A stretch of DNA of 64,000 nt from Rallus limicola (Eukaryota; Chordata; Aves; Gruiformes; Rallidae). The position numbers were made by a program, and so were the translations under genes. This document shows positions 52,701 through 64,000 of the stretch, in pieces. The notes beneath the pieces are model-generated. The model was not told where the DNA came from. It did no database searches and worked only from the letters and a program-made list of their open reading frames with translations. Where the stretch lies: contig JAKCOZ010000008.1 of assembly GCA_022605955.1 (NCBI GenBank), positions 22,817,083 to 22,881,082 of the forward strand, in the 5' to 3' direction. The stretch's first letter is position 1. Every line of letters starts with the position of its first letter.

Positions 52701-54001
52701 CTCTGGTTTTGCCTACCTTATTGAGCCCCTAAACAGATTAAAAATATAATGTGAAATAAAACAAAACCCTGCAAATAATCTTAGTGTAATGTGCTTACTG
52801 CAAACTAGGATTTTAATGGGACTTCACACCGCAGATCATTATTTACTCTAAGTCGATTCAACCAGTGAGTAAATGCAACAGAATTGGAGATGCAGTGCTA
52901 ATTAACAACTATGATCTTAGGTTACTTCTGTGCTTGTGCTCTCTATTAAATGTCTGTAGCTTTTCCATGTTTAGGTTCTTTTTTATTTCAGTCAACTATT
53001 GGCCACAGTAACAGCAGCTCTGTCAAATGGAATTGAAGATTAAATTTTAAAACATTATATTCAAAGTCGTCTTCATAAATAAAATCTGAAATTCCAGTCA
53101 CTTTTAAACTAGCATTAATGTACTATTGTATCCAATGCATCAAAAAAATAATTTCCTGTGACAATACTTTGAGAGAATAAAGGGATACCCTTACCATGAA
53201 GTTATAGAGAAGCCATTAATTTTGAATTATTGTTTTTCATAAGAGAAACTACTTTGACATATCACTTTCCTGTGGAGAAAACATGAAAAAAACTGAGATA
53301 ATTAAATAGCGTATTTGAATAAAAGATCCATCCTGAAAACCTGCAGAGTAGTAACAACACCTGCAGGAAGAGCGCATTAGTTTTACTGTGAGGAAGACAG
53401 ATTGAGACAGCCTAAAGGATACAATATAGTTGTCTGTTTTACACACAGTATTCTAAAATGGTCAGATACCACACCATCTTACAAGTAAATGTAATATTGA
53501 ATTGATCCAGATTAAATTCTGAAGAGTAACAAGTTAACCAAATTATGCACACAGCTGATTTTGTTTCAGTCCAATTCCCTTAATAAATTTCATTTTATTA
53601 CCAATCCTGTGGTTTTTTATAAAATTCACATTAATTTTTAATCCAATGAAAATATTTAACCCTCAAAGGTACTACACCAGGGATATTCACATTATCCAAG
53701 TTTCTCACACAAGAGATGGGAGCCGCTCTTACATGGGAACACTATTAGCATAGGTAATGCACGTACCACCTTACTTTGGTGTAAGCACTGCTATCAGAGT
53801 AACAAAAAGCCAACACACTCACTCCTACTGATAATAGTTCAAGAGGAGTTCCTCTTTCAATTGCAGCCTGTTAAGGAATATTACACAAGAAAAATTATAC
53901 AGACTTTGTAAATCTATTGTGGGAACGATGATTATTACTACCATATGTAACAAATGTAATACAAATAATATTTGGGAATACAGACCAAAGAAAGTTTATG
54001 T
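46798..54001. other. Intergenic DNA downstream of SESTD1 (possibly part of a longer 3' UTR)
   Basis: No gene or repeat family recognised over 7.2 kb. Overlapping ORFs of about 100 codons on the minus strand at 49.57-49.92 kb show no similarity I can name. Mammalian SESTD1 has a long 3' UTR, so the AT-rich part nearest the gene, which contains a further AATAAA at about 53598-53593 on the minus strand, may be transcribed as an extended 3' UTR (inference). Confidence 0.5.
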
Positions 54002-54607
54002 TAGATTTTAAAAAGATGATTTTTATTAAGCACAAACAGTTTTTAATACATTATCAATACAAATAGGAAAACATCTGCTTAATGATTTTTGATATATCAA
54101 AGATTTGATGGGCAGGTTGCATACTGGCACAATAAAAACAATTTTTTTCTTTTAAAAGTATTTCAAATTAAAATTATAGGGTCACCACTGTCTACACTGC
54201 AGGAACTTTACCTACAGTCTAAAATTACTACATCACCTTGGGCATAGGGGTAAGCAAAGGACTACAATTTCATAATACGGAACTTGTAACACTTTCATTA
54301 GCACCATTCAAAGCTTGCATCAGCTGTTTAACTAAGCAGCAGCTGACAGGTCAGATAAAGCTTTACAGCAAATTTCAGTGCAAAGTTTATAGTTCCTTTT
54401 CATAAGATACTTGGAATCTATGGTTTCATAGCACGTTAAATAATTATGGCTTGATAGATGTACAGTGTTAAGATGCTGAGAACATTTACTCTGAAAAAAA
54501 GATGAGACTTGTAACTGCTGTGAAATGCATTTTAATATATTATGCCAAAACAACATGCTGGATTACAAACTTAAGTCCTATTATGAATTCATTGACAAGG
54601 GTCACTA
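54002..54607 (-). other. SESTD1: SESTD1 proximal 3' UTR
   Basis: AT-rich sequence between the stop codon and the first AATAAA (54027-54022). A short ORF on this strand (54556-54332) lies inside it and is not thought to be translated. The extent of the UTR is inferred. Confidence 0.5.
54022..54027 (-). terminator. SESTD1: Nearest canonical polyadenylation signal of SESTD1
   Basis: AATAAA on the minus strand, about 580 bases after the stop codon and the first perfect hexamer met. Cleavage would fall near 54,000-54,010, giving a 3' UTR of about 0.6 kb. Use of more distal signals cannot be excluded. Confidence 0.5.
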
Positions 54608-54737
54608 TTAGCTCTCTGGGCTAGTGTCTTCTGGTTGTCTCAGCTGCTGCTTTTTCAGACTGACTAGCTTCATCTTCTCTCTAATGTGTTCTGCTGCAGA
54701 AGCCATATCACTTGGGCTTCCAAAGTACTGCTCAGAC
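54608..54737 (-). CDS. SESTD1: SESTD1 terminal coding exon with stop codon
   Basis: 130 bases: one base completing a glycine codon, 42 codons and TAA at 54610-54608. It encodes [20 protein letters not shown], then [17 protein letters not shown] and ends TSPES. It is conserved with mammals except for the last half dozen residues. The 3' UTR follows toward lower coordinates. Confidence 0.95.
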
Positions 54738-57700
54738 CTAAAAGAAAAAACCCACAAAAAATTTTCACTGCTAAGTAAGACAGTGTGCGAACGTACAAGT
54801 GAATGACACTGGAAAACACAAAGCAGGTAAGGAAAACAGGCATTTTCTCCTCTAGAAATCTAAAAGCCACCTTCAAAAGGCTTTGGGGATTCAGTAATGA
54901 GACTTGACAGCGGATCTTGATTAAATTATTACAAAAACTAAACAATCCTTTTACACCCAAAAGATTCTCCCAACACCACGACACTGTTCCATCAGAGCAA
55001 CAAGATGCTTCCTAACAGCATTTCTACAGCCATTCTCCAACTACTTCCCCAAGTCAGTCTAGCAGTTTTGAGTACTATGACAATCAGGGAAGTCTGTCTA
55101 TACATTAATTCTGAGGCTATACAACTGCTGTATTACTGAAGGACTTTGTGTATGTCAAGTCAGCCACATGCTGTCAAATTATGTCATCTATCTCAAACTG
55201 AAAAGAACACATGGCTGAGTAGAACTGATTTCTCCCATTCAAACAGAAGAAAAGAACAGCTGAAATGTTAACAAAACCACTAACCAAGCTGTCAGATAAA
55301 GAGGATTTGAACAGAATGTGTGTTTCAGAAGACCAGGTATTGAATATAATTAGAAAGCACAGAGGTTGAAGACTTTGGAAATGGTGGCAGAATAAAGGAC
55401 TTCAGACAGAGTGAGAGGACAGGCGTATACAGACAGAAGTAATTTCATGGAGGAGCAGACTAGCTTGACTAAGGAACTTCAAAGACAGCAGACTGCACAA
55501 CCACACGCAGTATCGCAATATGTGCAGACGTTTTTCCTGCGGCAGGTTAGAAGCCACAAACAGGACAGGGAACACTGACAAAAGCCCAAAGTGCTTAAGA
55601 GGCCAATGAAGAGGCCTCCAAGCTTACTGTGACATTATGTATTACTACATTTCTTAAAACTATTTCTACTAACACTCTGCAAATTGTTTCTTAAATGCCT
55701 CAAAACCAGAATGCCTATGGACAATGAGCAGGGGATCCTGGATTTTGGACAGCTAAGTCCCAACTTCTGAGAAGAGACTCACAGAGAACTCGGCTGAAAT
55801 ACCAGAAGTGTCAGAAAAAGCATTCAGGATTCAGCCAAATCAACCTAAAATACAGGTGTATATGTACCTATAGCAGCACGGTGTTAGAACTCAAAGCTCT
55901 GAAGTGTGGCAAGCAACTTCTTCCATAGGGAAGAACACTTATTGGGGGTTTACTGGGGTTTCCCCCCTTACTCCAGACTATAAAAATCTTCTGCTATTGA
56001 AAATACACTACTGAAAGGGCATTAAAAACCACTACTACTTCAGGCCCAGGTCCATCTTCGAGGGTAGCGCTCCTTACTGAATAAAACTATACTGCACAAG
56101 GAGCACATTGTGGAAATAAGATGACAGGAAATTAATTTTCATGACCAGCTTTCCATAACCGTATTTTTCAGATTGACTTTAGGGAACATATAATGCAATT
56201 GCCTGACACCCATCTCAAAACATTTCAGCCTCTAATTCAAAATATTGATTTCAGATTGCATTCACTACGGGGCAAGATCCTACACACCCAGAGACTAGTT
56301 CCAAAGCGTGGTTGTAACTCAAAAGAAATTAACTACAAGCTCAGCATCACCATGGACAAGTGTATTTTACTGAACAGAGAAGTGAGTTTTATTATGGCTG
56401 AGATTTCAAATTCAATTTGCTTTTGTAGTTCAAGACAGCCACCATTTTTAAATTAGTATGAATAGCTCAGAAGGGAAGTACTGTATTATTTGCTGAATAA
56501 ATCAATTGTATATTTATCTTCAATGTTTTGGCTTAAGACTTCAAATACAACTGCAAATAAATTAATCAAAATGCAACAATGCAAACCTGGTATCTTTTTT
56601 CAAGGCGAAAAGACTGGGACATTCTTTTGTTACTTCTAAATGCTTTGCCGGTGTAAAGACTGTGTAAATCTAGTAAGTGTGAAAGAGTCACTACTTTGAA
56701 AAAGCAGGCATGTTGTCTTTGGGAAGTTTGAAACTGGACCTCTGTTTTCTGTGAAATGATGGTAACGAATTTTTAAAGTGTATTAATGCACTACCTTTTT
56801 AGTTTCAGCAAGCAGCGTTTAGGATTCTTCTGCATATGCAAGTTAGAAAAGTTTACCAAAAGCATATTCAGTAGGCATTAAAAAGATACTCTGCATACCC
56901 ATCAGGATAAACTACAGGCACTGTTAGTCTGTCCAACAGCGATTTCCCAACTGCTTCAATTTCATCAAATTGTTCCATTTCATTAAAAGCTTCAGGCTGC
57001 TCTGGACACTCTTGTAAAATCTGTTAAAAAGATAAGAAAACGCAGAATAAAGTAGACAAGGGTTAGCACGTAGTTTAAGTGCCATTAGGTGGCAGAGTGA
57101 ATGCTCTTTCAGCAGCTTTACTACCATGTTTCTATGAAATCAGCTGAAATATTCATATAATTCAAGAAAAGAATATATTAAGCTACATACAGATAGTTTG
57201 GGGGTACCACTGCTATGTACTAGAATGTTTCAAGTTACTTCTAAGAGGGAACAAAAAAAATTTTAAGTTTTAATAGACAATATCCCAGCAACAAACAGAA
57301 AATGCATAGAAACAGTAAAAATCAGAACAAACCATTACTATCCCACTGTATTCCGTGTTGGTGGGGCCTCACCTTTAATACTGTGCGGAGTTCTGGGCCC
57401 CACAACTTCAGGAAGATGTGAAGGTCCTTATACGCCTCCAGAAAAGGGCAACAAAGCTGATGTCAGGGCTGGAAGGAATGTCCTATGGTGAGCAGCTAAG
57501 GACTTTGGGTTTGTCTAGTTTGGACTAAAGGAGGCTGAGAGGCTCTCTACAGCTTCCCAAGGAGGGAAGTGGAGAGGGAGGTGCTGAGCTTTTCTCCCTG
57601 GGATCCAGTGATAGGACATATGGAAATGGTTCAAAGCTGTAGCAGGGGAGGTGTGGGACATTAGGAAGCATTTCTTTACTGAGAGGGTGGTCAAACTCTA

Positions 57701-60700
57701 GGACAGGCTTCCTAGAGAAGTATTCGATGCCCCAAGCCTGTTAGTGTTTCAGGGGCATTTGGACATGCTTAACAATATGCTTTAACTTGGTCAGTCCTGA
57801 ATTGGTCAGGCAGTTAGACTAGATGATCATTCTAAGTCCCTTCCAACTGACATAGTCCATTCTACAAGCTCACAATAACCAAGGGACACCCCCCTCCCAC
57901 AAGCCATTTCAAAAGTAAAAACCACACCTGGGACAGAACAGGTGGGATTAAAAAAAACATAGAAGCACAAGTGTTTCCAGGTAGGAATCAGAACCAACAG
58001 AATCACAGAACAACAAAGGTTGGAAGGGACCTCTGGATATCATCTAGACCAACCTCCCTGCCAAAGCAGGTTCACCAAGAATAATACTGGTTTGCGATTC
58101 TAATCGGGTAGAACTTTTTTCGCCATCTGAGGCAGCACAAATTATGTATTTATCCTTTGTGAACCTCCAGCAACTCTCAGTGCCTCAAAGCATCTTCTAC
58201 TAATACAAACAAGAAATTAATAAAAAACAAGGAACCTATGAATCAACTTTGCATTCGTGCTGTCCTTCAATGACAGAATGATTGCTGTCTTCTACCATGT
58301 GTAAGGTTGGCTTTTTTGCAGTTATATGCAATTTTGTTGTCAGATTTAGAGATACATTTTAGAACAGTAATTTACAGTCTGTATCACTTGACAGAAAGAG
58401 TTATTTCTGGATGAAAAAAGCCCTGCCTCTCATGATCTACACTAATGGGCATTGTCTCAAATTCAGGCATTTAAAAACTCTCAACAGTCACCCTCTTCAG
58501 CAAGCTGTTACTGAATAGCAACTATCCCTCATAACATCACTGTTGATTGCCCATCCTCCTCTGTAGCTTCTAGCATCATCAAACTGGGCACAGTGGTAAG
58601 ACACATGGTTACAGGAGCTTGAAAGTCATACCAAGGCAGAGGTGTGTTTTGAAGAAAGCGTGTCCAAAACCCCCCAAGTGCAAAATGCAAGTGCAGCAAC
58701 ACATCACACACAGAAACTAAACCAGTAAGAGTTTAATTAATTTATACAGTTTGGAAGAAGGGTATCGCATTCAAAATGCAGCACACGGCTTAAAACGCAA
58801 TACTTGATTTAATGCTCCAAAGATCTTACATGACCCCATAAGCTTTGTATTACACCTTGCACAAAAACACAAATCAAGAAGTGTTCCTTGCCTTTAAGAA
58901 CTACAGTCTAATACACATGATTGGATCAGAGTTCCCTTCTGAAGAGTTTAAAAAAATTATTCCCATCCTCAACTCAATGCACCTGAACTTCCTGGCAGCT
59001 GTTCTTTTTGTTAAGCAGGCCCTATACCAATAATGGTATGTAAACAAGAATTGCATTAAGTATTGAAATGAACACTTAGAAAGATAAATTAATCTTTTTG
59101 CTTATTTTTTTTTTATATTTAGAAAGAAAAGAATAAGCTCTTAACTTCTTATATTTTTCTTCTTAGAAACACAACACTCACCTTTTCAGCACTTGAATGA
59201 AATGCAACTGCCGTTTCTAGCCGGTGCACTCTTTCTTCAGAAGTTATTGTAAACTGTTTCCACACTCTGTTCAGCCTTGGAAGTGTGTCCCCTGAGGACC
59301 TTGAAGTGCACCGCAGGGACTGGCATAGAACAACAGTTGCCTGCAGTAACTGTCTTCCATAATCGTAAGTACTCTAAAAGTTGGAAGGGATGGGAAAGAA
59401 AGTACATATAAAAACTCTGCATTTAACTTAGGAACTAATTAAGCATCTTAAAACAACAGCAGACAAGTTTATGAAACCACCTCAATTTAGGTCCACAAAG
59501 TATACTGAACTACTTTGGTCTACTAGAAAAGGCTGTTGAAGTACGAATTTTTTTCTCTATAAAAGGTACATTAAATAATCCCCCGTTGTCTAGTGTTTAC
59601 ACTGGCAAGACAACAGTACTTTTGAAAAAATATCAAATAGTTGCCTGCATCTGACATGGGGCATTTGATATCTGCTGCCAAAACAACAGTCTCACTGACT
59701 TTACTGTCACCATGTTTGTGGTCACCCAGCATGCAGGGGCTTTGTGGCACATCACTGTAACAGCAAGCTACCCTCCTGTCATCATCAGCTCTAATTCATC
59801 ACAAGAGAAAAATCAGTTCCAGAGTAAAAGGTGCAATTTTAAATCATCACATCTGTTAACTGGCATATCTGAATTAACACATTCCTAAACACAGTACACA
59901 TCTGAAAAGGGACCTAAAAAAGGCTCAGCCTTGTCTAGTCTTAAGTGAAATTCATTCACATATACCCAGTGTCTGTTTCCATGTTTAAGATCTGTGAGAA
60001 GGCATGCAGACATGCCCTATGGCACCACAGTGAATCGCAGCAGACTCTTGTACAGAAGGATTCATTAGTTGTCTGCTAAAGTCAAGAATTAAAGCTGTCC
60101 GTTCTGTTCAACAACTAACTCTGATAGTGCCAAAACTCCTTGTATGAGTAGTACCCATCATACACCAACAGCTAACTCTTTCTAGAAAACCAAGAGAAAG
60201 ACAGGCTCTGTTTCATGAAGTACAGCACAAAATAGACTGAAACCATGTTGCTCACCCACGCTTTGGTGGGCAATTTGGATTGCAGTCCTTCCAAAGTCAT
60301 TCTAATGACTGAAAGTCAATGTGAAGTCTGTTTTGTGGTATGCACTGCACATGTGAAGCAGAAGGTAGTAGTTTACTAAGGTAGTAAACTGCAGCACCGC
60401 TATTACTGATGGAAGTTCAAAACCTTATCAGGCTTTTTGTCAATCCTAGCATTCAAGATTTCTTCATTCAGGCATCAAGGCACGTCATTAAAACTAATAA
60501 CAGCCATTTCATGATTGTCCATAAAGTTACCAACTTCATTTGGGAGATCTGAAATTGTACAAAACTGCTATGGCTAAAAAATTTATTTCACCTGTGCAAC
60601 ATCAACAAATTTTCGATGTTTCTCCAGTAAAACTTTTGTTTCTTGAGAATCATCTCCCAATCGGATGTGTGTCTTCAGCAGAGCATCCAGCAGTTCACTT

Positions 60701-63700
60701 AACCATTCAACTGCCTTAAAATAAATAATGAGTAAATTAGTCCAAGAGGGTGAAGTAACCTCAGTATTAGCATGTATTTTGATATAGACAAAGGTTAAGA
60801 GATATCAACCGGGTAGATCATGCATGCAATCCCCAAACACCTCATTTTCAGTCATTGCTGTGTCCTTTACTTTCACTATACAAACTAAAACTACGTTTGA
60901 AAGTGACAAAAAACTATCGATCCCCTTAAATTTAGCCTATGGACTATGAAGATTGGATGGATGAAATTCTGTAGTCGTTTCAATACCTGAGCAGCATCCT
61001 CTTCACACTTAAATAACTGCACCATCTGAAGCATCTTCAGTCGCCGCACATCAACCATATCTTCACACCTTAAGCAGAAGCACAGAGACTCATAGCATAG
61101 CAGAGAGGACACTGAGTTTGACAGCCATGTCTTCACTAAACAACATTAAGATGCAAGTGTTCATGAAGATGATTAAAACATTTTTGTGCTGTTTAGCTTG
61201 GCCAAAATATGTAATGCCTCATATAGCAAGAAATGTGCAATAAATAGAACTGAGCAGTATAACCCAACGAAATCATCATCCTCTGGCTGGACTATAGATA
61301 GTAACACTAGTAGCTACAAGGTTTTCCAGCCACATTGCAGGCTCCTTACCTTGGTGTACTAGTAAGATGTGCAGGCCACACACAGGAGCTTACATGGTAA
61401 AAACAGCTCCTTTTGAAGTCTAGGTGAAAGCTGGAATAAATCTGGCATAATTCTGAGCTGTACTATAAAGCAGTGGCAAAGTTTTCTCAGTGAATAAAAT
61501 GAAAACTGTTTATAAGATATATTAACATATTTCCATTTTGGTTTTTCGTTAACTATAGATTGCAATATTTGAACCCTTATATGATGCTCTTTGCTGTAAC
61601 GTGTCAGGAAGCATATCTAAATCCTAAATCACATAAAACCTAATTCTAATTCTCTTGTTCTGAATTAAGCACATCGTGCAGTTATTTCTGTAGTCAGAAT
61701 AAATACATTTATTTCCTTTCCACTGTGAGAGCTGTGTGAGCTCATTTAGGAGAATGACCTTTCCACTTCAATTTCAGAGCCTACTAAATAGGCAGCAAGA
61801 TTCAGCCTCCTGGCCAGTGCAAATGGAATTACTAATGTCAACAGCAGTACCATAAACAAATGCAGAAGACAGTATGCACAGACCTGGTTTTTTCAACTGC
61901 TTGCAAACATAAGCACTTCCAAAGAACAGTTCATTATTGTGTTGCATTTTGTTACACATCCTGTTGTGCTGTGATGCTTATGGAAACAAAATTTAATGCA
62001 GGGAAACAGTTTGTGTTCTGAAAGTATAACTAAAGCAACAAAATGCACCTAGAAATAAACCCTATACTTCAGGTATAAATATTATAAATATTTAATAGAA
62101 TTTGTGGGGGAAAAAAGCATAAAGATTACTATTAAACACTATTGAGACAATAGTCCTTTATCATACTTTTTTGTCTCTTGTCCAGGCTGAAGAACTTTGT
62201 TTAATCATTCATCATCTGGAAGCTGCTTCATACCTCTGTCTGAACATTTTATTGACTTTTTGATCCTCTCATTGACTTCCCACAATTCTAAATCCTTTCT
62301 GAGAATAGGGACCAGAATTGTGCAACATCTAAAACACAAATGAACTACAAATCTATACAGTGTTCAGTGAAATTTTCCTTTTAGTTTTCTATTCCTTTCT
62401 TAAATCTGTGGAGTTCTACTTGCTTCTTATAGTATGACTGAACAATCAAGCAGGTTTTGGACATTTTTTCCCAATGTGTATCTGGAGTTAACAGCTGGTT
62501 CAGACGTCATTACATATAAAGTTTTTCCTTCTCCTATGTGTGTTTCTCTTCTCAGTACTGAATTCCAGCTGCTGTTTTATTGCAGCTTGTCTCTATAGCT
62601 CCTTACAGTTGGCCCTCCAAGCACAAGTGCTGTTCAAATAGATATGATTCAGAGGACATACTTAGAACAATGCCTTCTCTAAACATTACCAAAACACATG
62701 GTTTCTTAGTCTAAACTCCGTAAGAAAACAATTTGTGGCTGGCAGAATGAATTCCTAAAATGAGCAATTTTATGCTCATTAGACTTTGCTGAAGTTCCTT
62801 AGATGGAACTCTTTGAGGCATTCATGTCAAAGTTCAGTCACTTTCTATGAAGAGTACTTTGTCTCAGGATAGTATCACCTGATTCTTTTGCACTGCTGAG
62901 CACAGAAAGAGGCAGTGCTACAGACGATCTGGTAGTACTACATCTTTAAGAAAAAATAATTAATGAAAGGCTTGGAGGGAGAGAATGATAGCAAAATCCA
63001 TTCTTCTTGCAAATTCAACTCTCCTTCAGCATTTTTCCCTACCAGTACTTGACTCTCCAACTGATCCTTTTCCAAAACTCACAAAAAATCCTCATATTTT
63101 GAAAACTGAACTCTGTGCCTCCATGTTATATACCCTGTCACTGTGACACCAGCTCCTCTTCCTATCTTCATAAGTGAAAATGCTGTATTTAAGGATAGCA
63201 GTTGTGAAAAAGAAGAAAACAGGTCTGTACATAATTAATACATAATTTTTAGAGGCATCATCACTACTATAGTTTTACTGTACCTTTCATCTCAAACTGC
63301 TAACATAAAAAAAATGCTGATCGCATCTATTCCATGAAGTCCACAGAAAAAGAATGCCTAATTCTCAAGCATTTACAGCTACAAGAAAGCACTCAAATAC
63401 TTCATCCAGTACCACATAAAAACGGTGCTTGGATTTAGAAATACGCTACAACATATTAGGCAGGGAAGCTTCTGTCCTGTTTAAGTATACCACAAACACA
63501 CATTACAGTTGTACTACACCTCTTAATGGATAAAGTAAAATGGTCTCTTTGAAATATATATAAAGCGACCCATGAGCACACAAAAATCTTAATGACTAGA
63601 ACCGTTATTACCGTTGTTTTCTAAGCTGCATATCTTCCATCACTCCTTGGATATGGTCCACATTTTCTTTATTTTCAATGGTCACATCTTTTCCATAGGC

Positions 63701-63771
63701 CCAGGATGCCTGATTAGATATCTGATCAAGAAGACTTTGACCTTTCTCACGCAAGCCTTGCAAGCCTAAGT
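54608..63771 (-). CDS. SESTD1: SESTD1, last six coding exons (gene continues past position 64000)
   Basis: Join, in transcript order: 63771-63612, 61068-60987, 60714-60592, 59373-59182, 57020-56899, 54737-54608. These total 809 bases, 269 residues including the split first codon, stop TAA, all GT/AG with matching phases. The product is nearly identical to the C-terminal part of mammalian SESTD1 as I remember it (696 residues), covering about residue 428 to the end: the rest of spectrin repeat 2, spectrin repeat 3 and the tail. The SEC14 (CRAL-TRIO) domain and first repeat lie outside. Known role: a cytosolic scaffold that binds phosphoinositides and phosphatidic acid, interacts with TRPC4/TRPC5 channels, and acts in planar cell polarity and Rac signalling. 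Same strand as CCDC141, lying upstream of it. Confidence 0.96.
54738..56898 (-). other. SESTD1 last intron
   Basis: A 2.2-kb intron. No repeat family, RNA gene or plausible extra exon seen. Confidence 0.6.
56899..57020 (-). CDS. SESTD1: SESTD1 coding exon e
   Basis: 122 bases: 40 codons plus GG of a split glycine codon. Acceptor TTTAACAG, donor GG|GTATGC. It encodes [20 protein letters not shown], then [20 protein letters not shown]. It covers the helix after the third repeat and the start of the C-terminal tail. Confidence 0.95.
57352..57866 (+). mobile_element. CR1 LINE, 3' fragment, plus strand
   Basis: About 515 bases matching the CR1 3' region on the plus strand: GTGTTGGTGGGGCCTCACC at the start (a GT..RPHLEYC-type coding remnant, here full of changes), a GGACATTAGGAAGCATTTC block, a GTCAGGCAGTTAGACTAGAT block, then CCCTTCCAACTGACATAGT near the end. 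This tail (GTTAGACTAGATGATCATT) differs from that of the other copies here, pointing to another CR1 subfamily. It is non-coding and old, and antisense to SESTD1. Confidence 0.9.
57999..58092 (-). mobile_element. CR1 LINE, short 3' end, minus strand
   Basis: On the minus strand the sequence reads CTTTGGCAGGGAGGTTGGTC, then TAGATGATATCCAGAGG, then TCCCTTCCAACCTTTGTTG and ends GTTCTGTGATTCTG, a typical CR1 3' terminus. Only about 95 bases remain. It lies 130 bases from, and tail to tail with, the preceding plus-strand CR1. Confidence 0.88.
59182..59373 (-). CDS. SESTD1: SESTD1 coding exon d (body of spectrin repeat 3)
   Basis: 192 bases (64 codons), phase 0 at both ends, acceptor AACTTTTAG, strong donor AAG|GTGAGT. 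It contains [20 protein letters not shown] and [18 protein letters not shown]. The length, phases and key W, E.R, L and F positions match CCDC141 coding exon 3 in this window. Confidence 0.96.
59374..60591 (-). other. SESTD1 intron between coding exons c and d
   Basis: A 1.2-kb intron with nothing recognisable. The following intron, 60715-60986, is short (272 bases) and also featureless. Confidence 0.6.
60592..60714 (-). CDS. SESTD1: SESTD1 coding exon c (start of spectrin repeat 3)
   Basis: 123 bases, phase 0 at both ends, acceptor TTTTAAG, donor CAG|GTGAAA. It encodes 41 residues, [13 protein letters not shown] then [16 protein letters not shown]. The repeat-defining W is at position 4 and ETK.LL..H at 25-33, the same columns as in CCDC141 coding exon 2. 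Confidence 0.96.
60987..61068 (-). CDS. SESTD1: SESTD1 coding exon b
   Basis: 82 bases: one base completing an arginine codon, then 27 codons, [20 protein letters not shown] followed by CEEDAAQ. Acceptor CTTAAG, donor CAG|GTATTG. It is the helical linker leading into the last spectrin repeat. The coding frame is continuous with the exons on both sides. Confidence 0.96.
61069..63611 (-). other. SESTD1 intron between coding exons a and b
   Basis: A 2.5-kb intron. No repeat, RNA gene or extra exon supported. Mammalian protein order shows that exons a and b are adjacent, so no coding exon is missing here. Confidence 0.65.
63612..63771 (-). CDS. SESTD1: SESTD1 coding exon a (end of spectrin repeat 2)
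   Basis: 160 bases, entering with two bases of a split codon and leaving with CG of the next (phase 2). It encodes [33 protein letters not shown] and [16 protein letters not shown], essentially invariant compared with mammals. Acceptor TCCTTTAG, donor CG|GTAATA. Confidence 0.96.
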
Positions 63772-64000
63772 CTAAAGGAATAAAGAAGGAAGAAAAAGGC
63801 CAATGGTCACACTTACAAGTTTGTCGGTGTGTTTTGTTGTTTTGGTTTTGGGGGTTTTTCCCCAAAAAAAAGAGAAATATGAAATGCAACAGAATCTGTG
63901 ATGGTAGGCTGGAAAGCCACAAGGACATTAATATCTGTCTCTACCCTTTCTGATTTCTGAGCAAGCATTTGTCTATGTTAACGCAGAGCCAAGGCGTTGC

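Larger units (their letters stand above)
57021..59181 (-). other. SESTD1 intron carrying two CR1 fragments
   Basis: A 2.2-kb intron. Its 57.35-58.10 kb part is occupied by two CR1 fragments in opposite orientation (listed separately). The remainder shows nothing recognisable. Confidence 0.7.

Noticed and set aside
59376..59398. GTTGGAAGGGA-like motif resembling a CR1 3' end
   Set aside because: It is the pyrimidine tract of the SESTD1 exon d acceptor read on the other strand. No flanking CR1 sequence.
1..64000. tRNA, rRNA, CRISPR, bacterial operon or prophage signatures
   Set aside because: Looked for on both strands and not seen. Intron-exon structure and CR1 elements show vertebrate nuclear DNA.

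Overview
The window is vertebrate nuclear DNA, almost certainly from a bird. It is AT-rich and repeat-poor. Nearly all recognisable repeats are CR1 LINE fragments, one ending in the ATTCTATG-type tail typical of archosaur CR1. Two multi-exon genes can be read exon by exon with GT/AG boundaries and matching phases. Both are on the minus strand, and their order (CCDC141, then SESTD1 upstream of it) is the one I know from human 2q31 next to TTN. By conserved synteny I would expect a chicken chromosome 7-like location (inference).

Region by region. Positions 1-35,191 hold the 5' part of CCDC141: seven coding exons, 1,095 coding bases, 365 codons, from the start codon at 35,060 down to 902. The rest of the gene lies beyond position 1. 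A strong splice acceptor 131 bases before the ATG implies at least one non-coding first exon farther upstream, and several candidate donors are visible between 37.8 and 41.6 kb. Positions 35.2-54.0 kb are intergenic or the 5' region of CCDC141. They hold a GC-richer block with promoter- or LTR-like features (38.7-40.1 kb), a minus-strand CR1 3' fragment (40.4-40.85 kb), a 1.35-kb plus-strand CR1 with a decayed reverse transcriptase (45.4-46.8 kb), and otherwise unassigned DNA. From about 54.0 kb to the end of the window lie the last six coding exons of SESTD1 (809 coding bases, about 269 residues, stop at 54,608), with a pair of oppositely oriented CR1 fragments in one intron.

Function, from knowledge of the families: CCDC141 (CAMDI) is a coiled-coil/spectrin-like protein of centrosome and cytoskeleton, linked to neuronal migration and to heart traits. 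SESTD1 is a SEC14/spectrin-repeat protein that binds phospholipids and TRPC channels and acts in planar polarity signalling. I see no evidence that they are co-regulated.

The most interesting observation is that the two neighbours appear to be ancient relatives. CCDC141 coding exons 2, 3 and 4 line up without gaps against three consecutive SESTD1 exons. The first two pairs have identical lengths (123 and 192 bases) and the same phase 0 borders, and landmark spectrin-repeat residues fall in the same columns. I found no CRISPR array, bacterial operon, tRNA or rRNA, and no obviously new enzymatic system.
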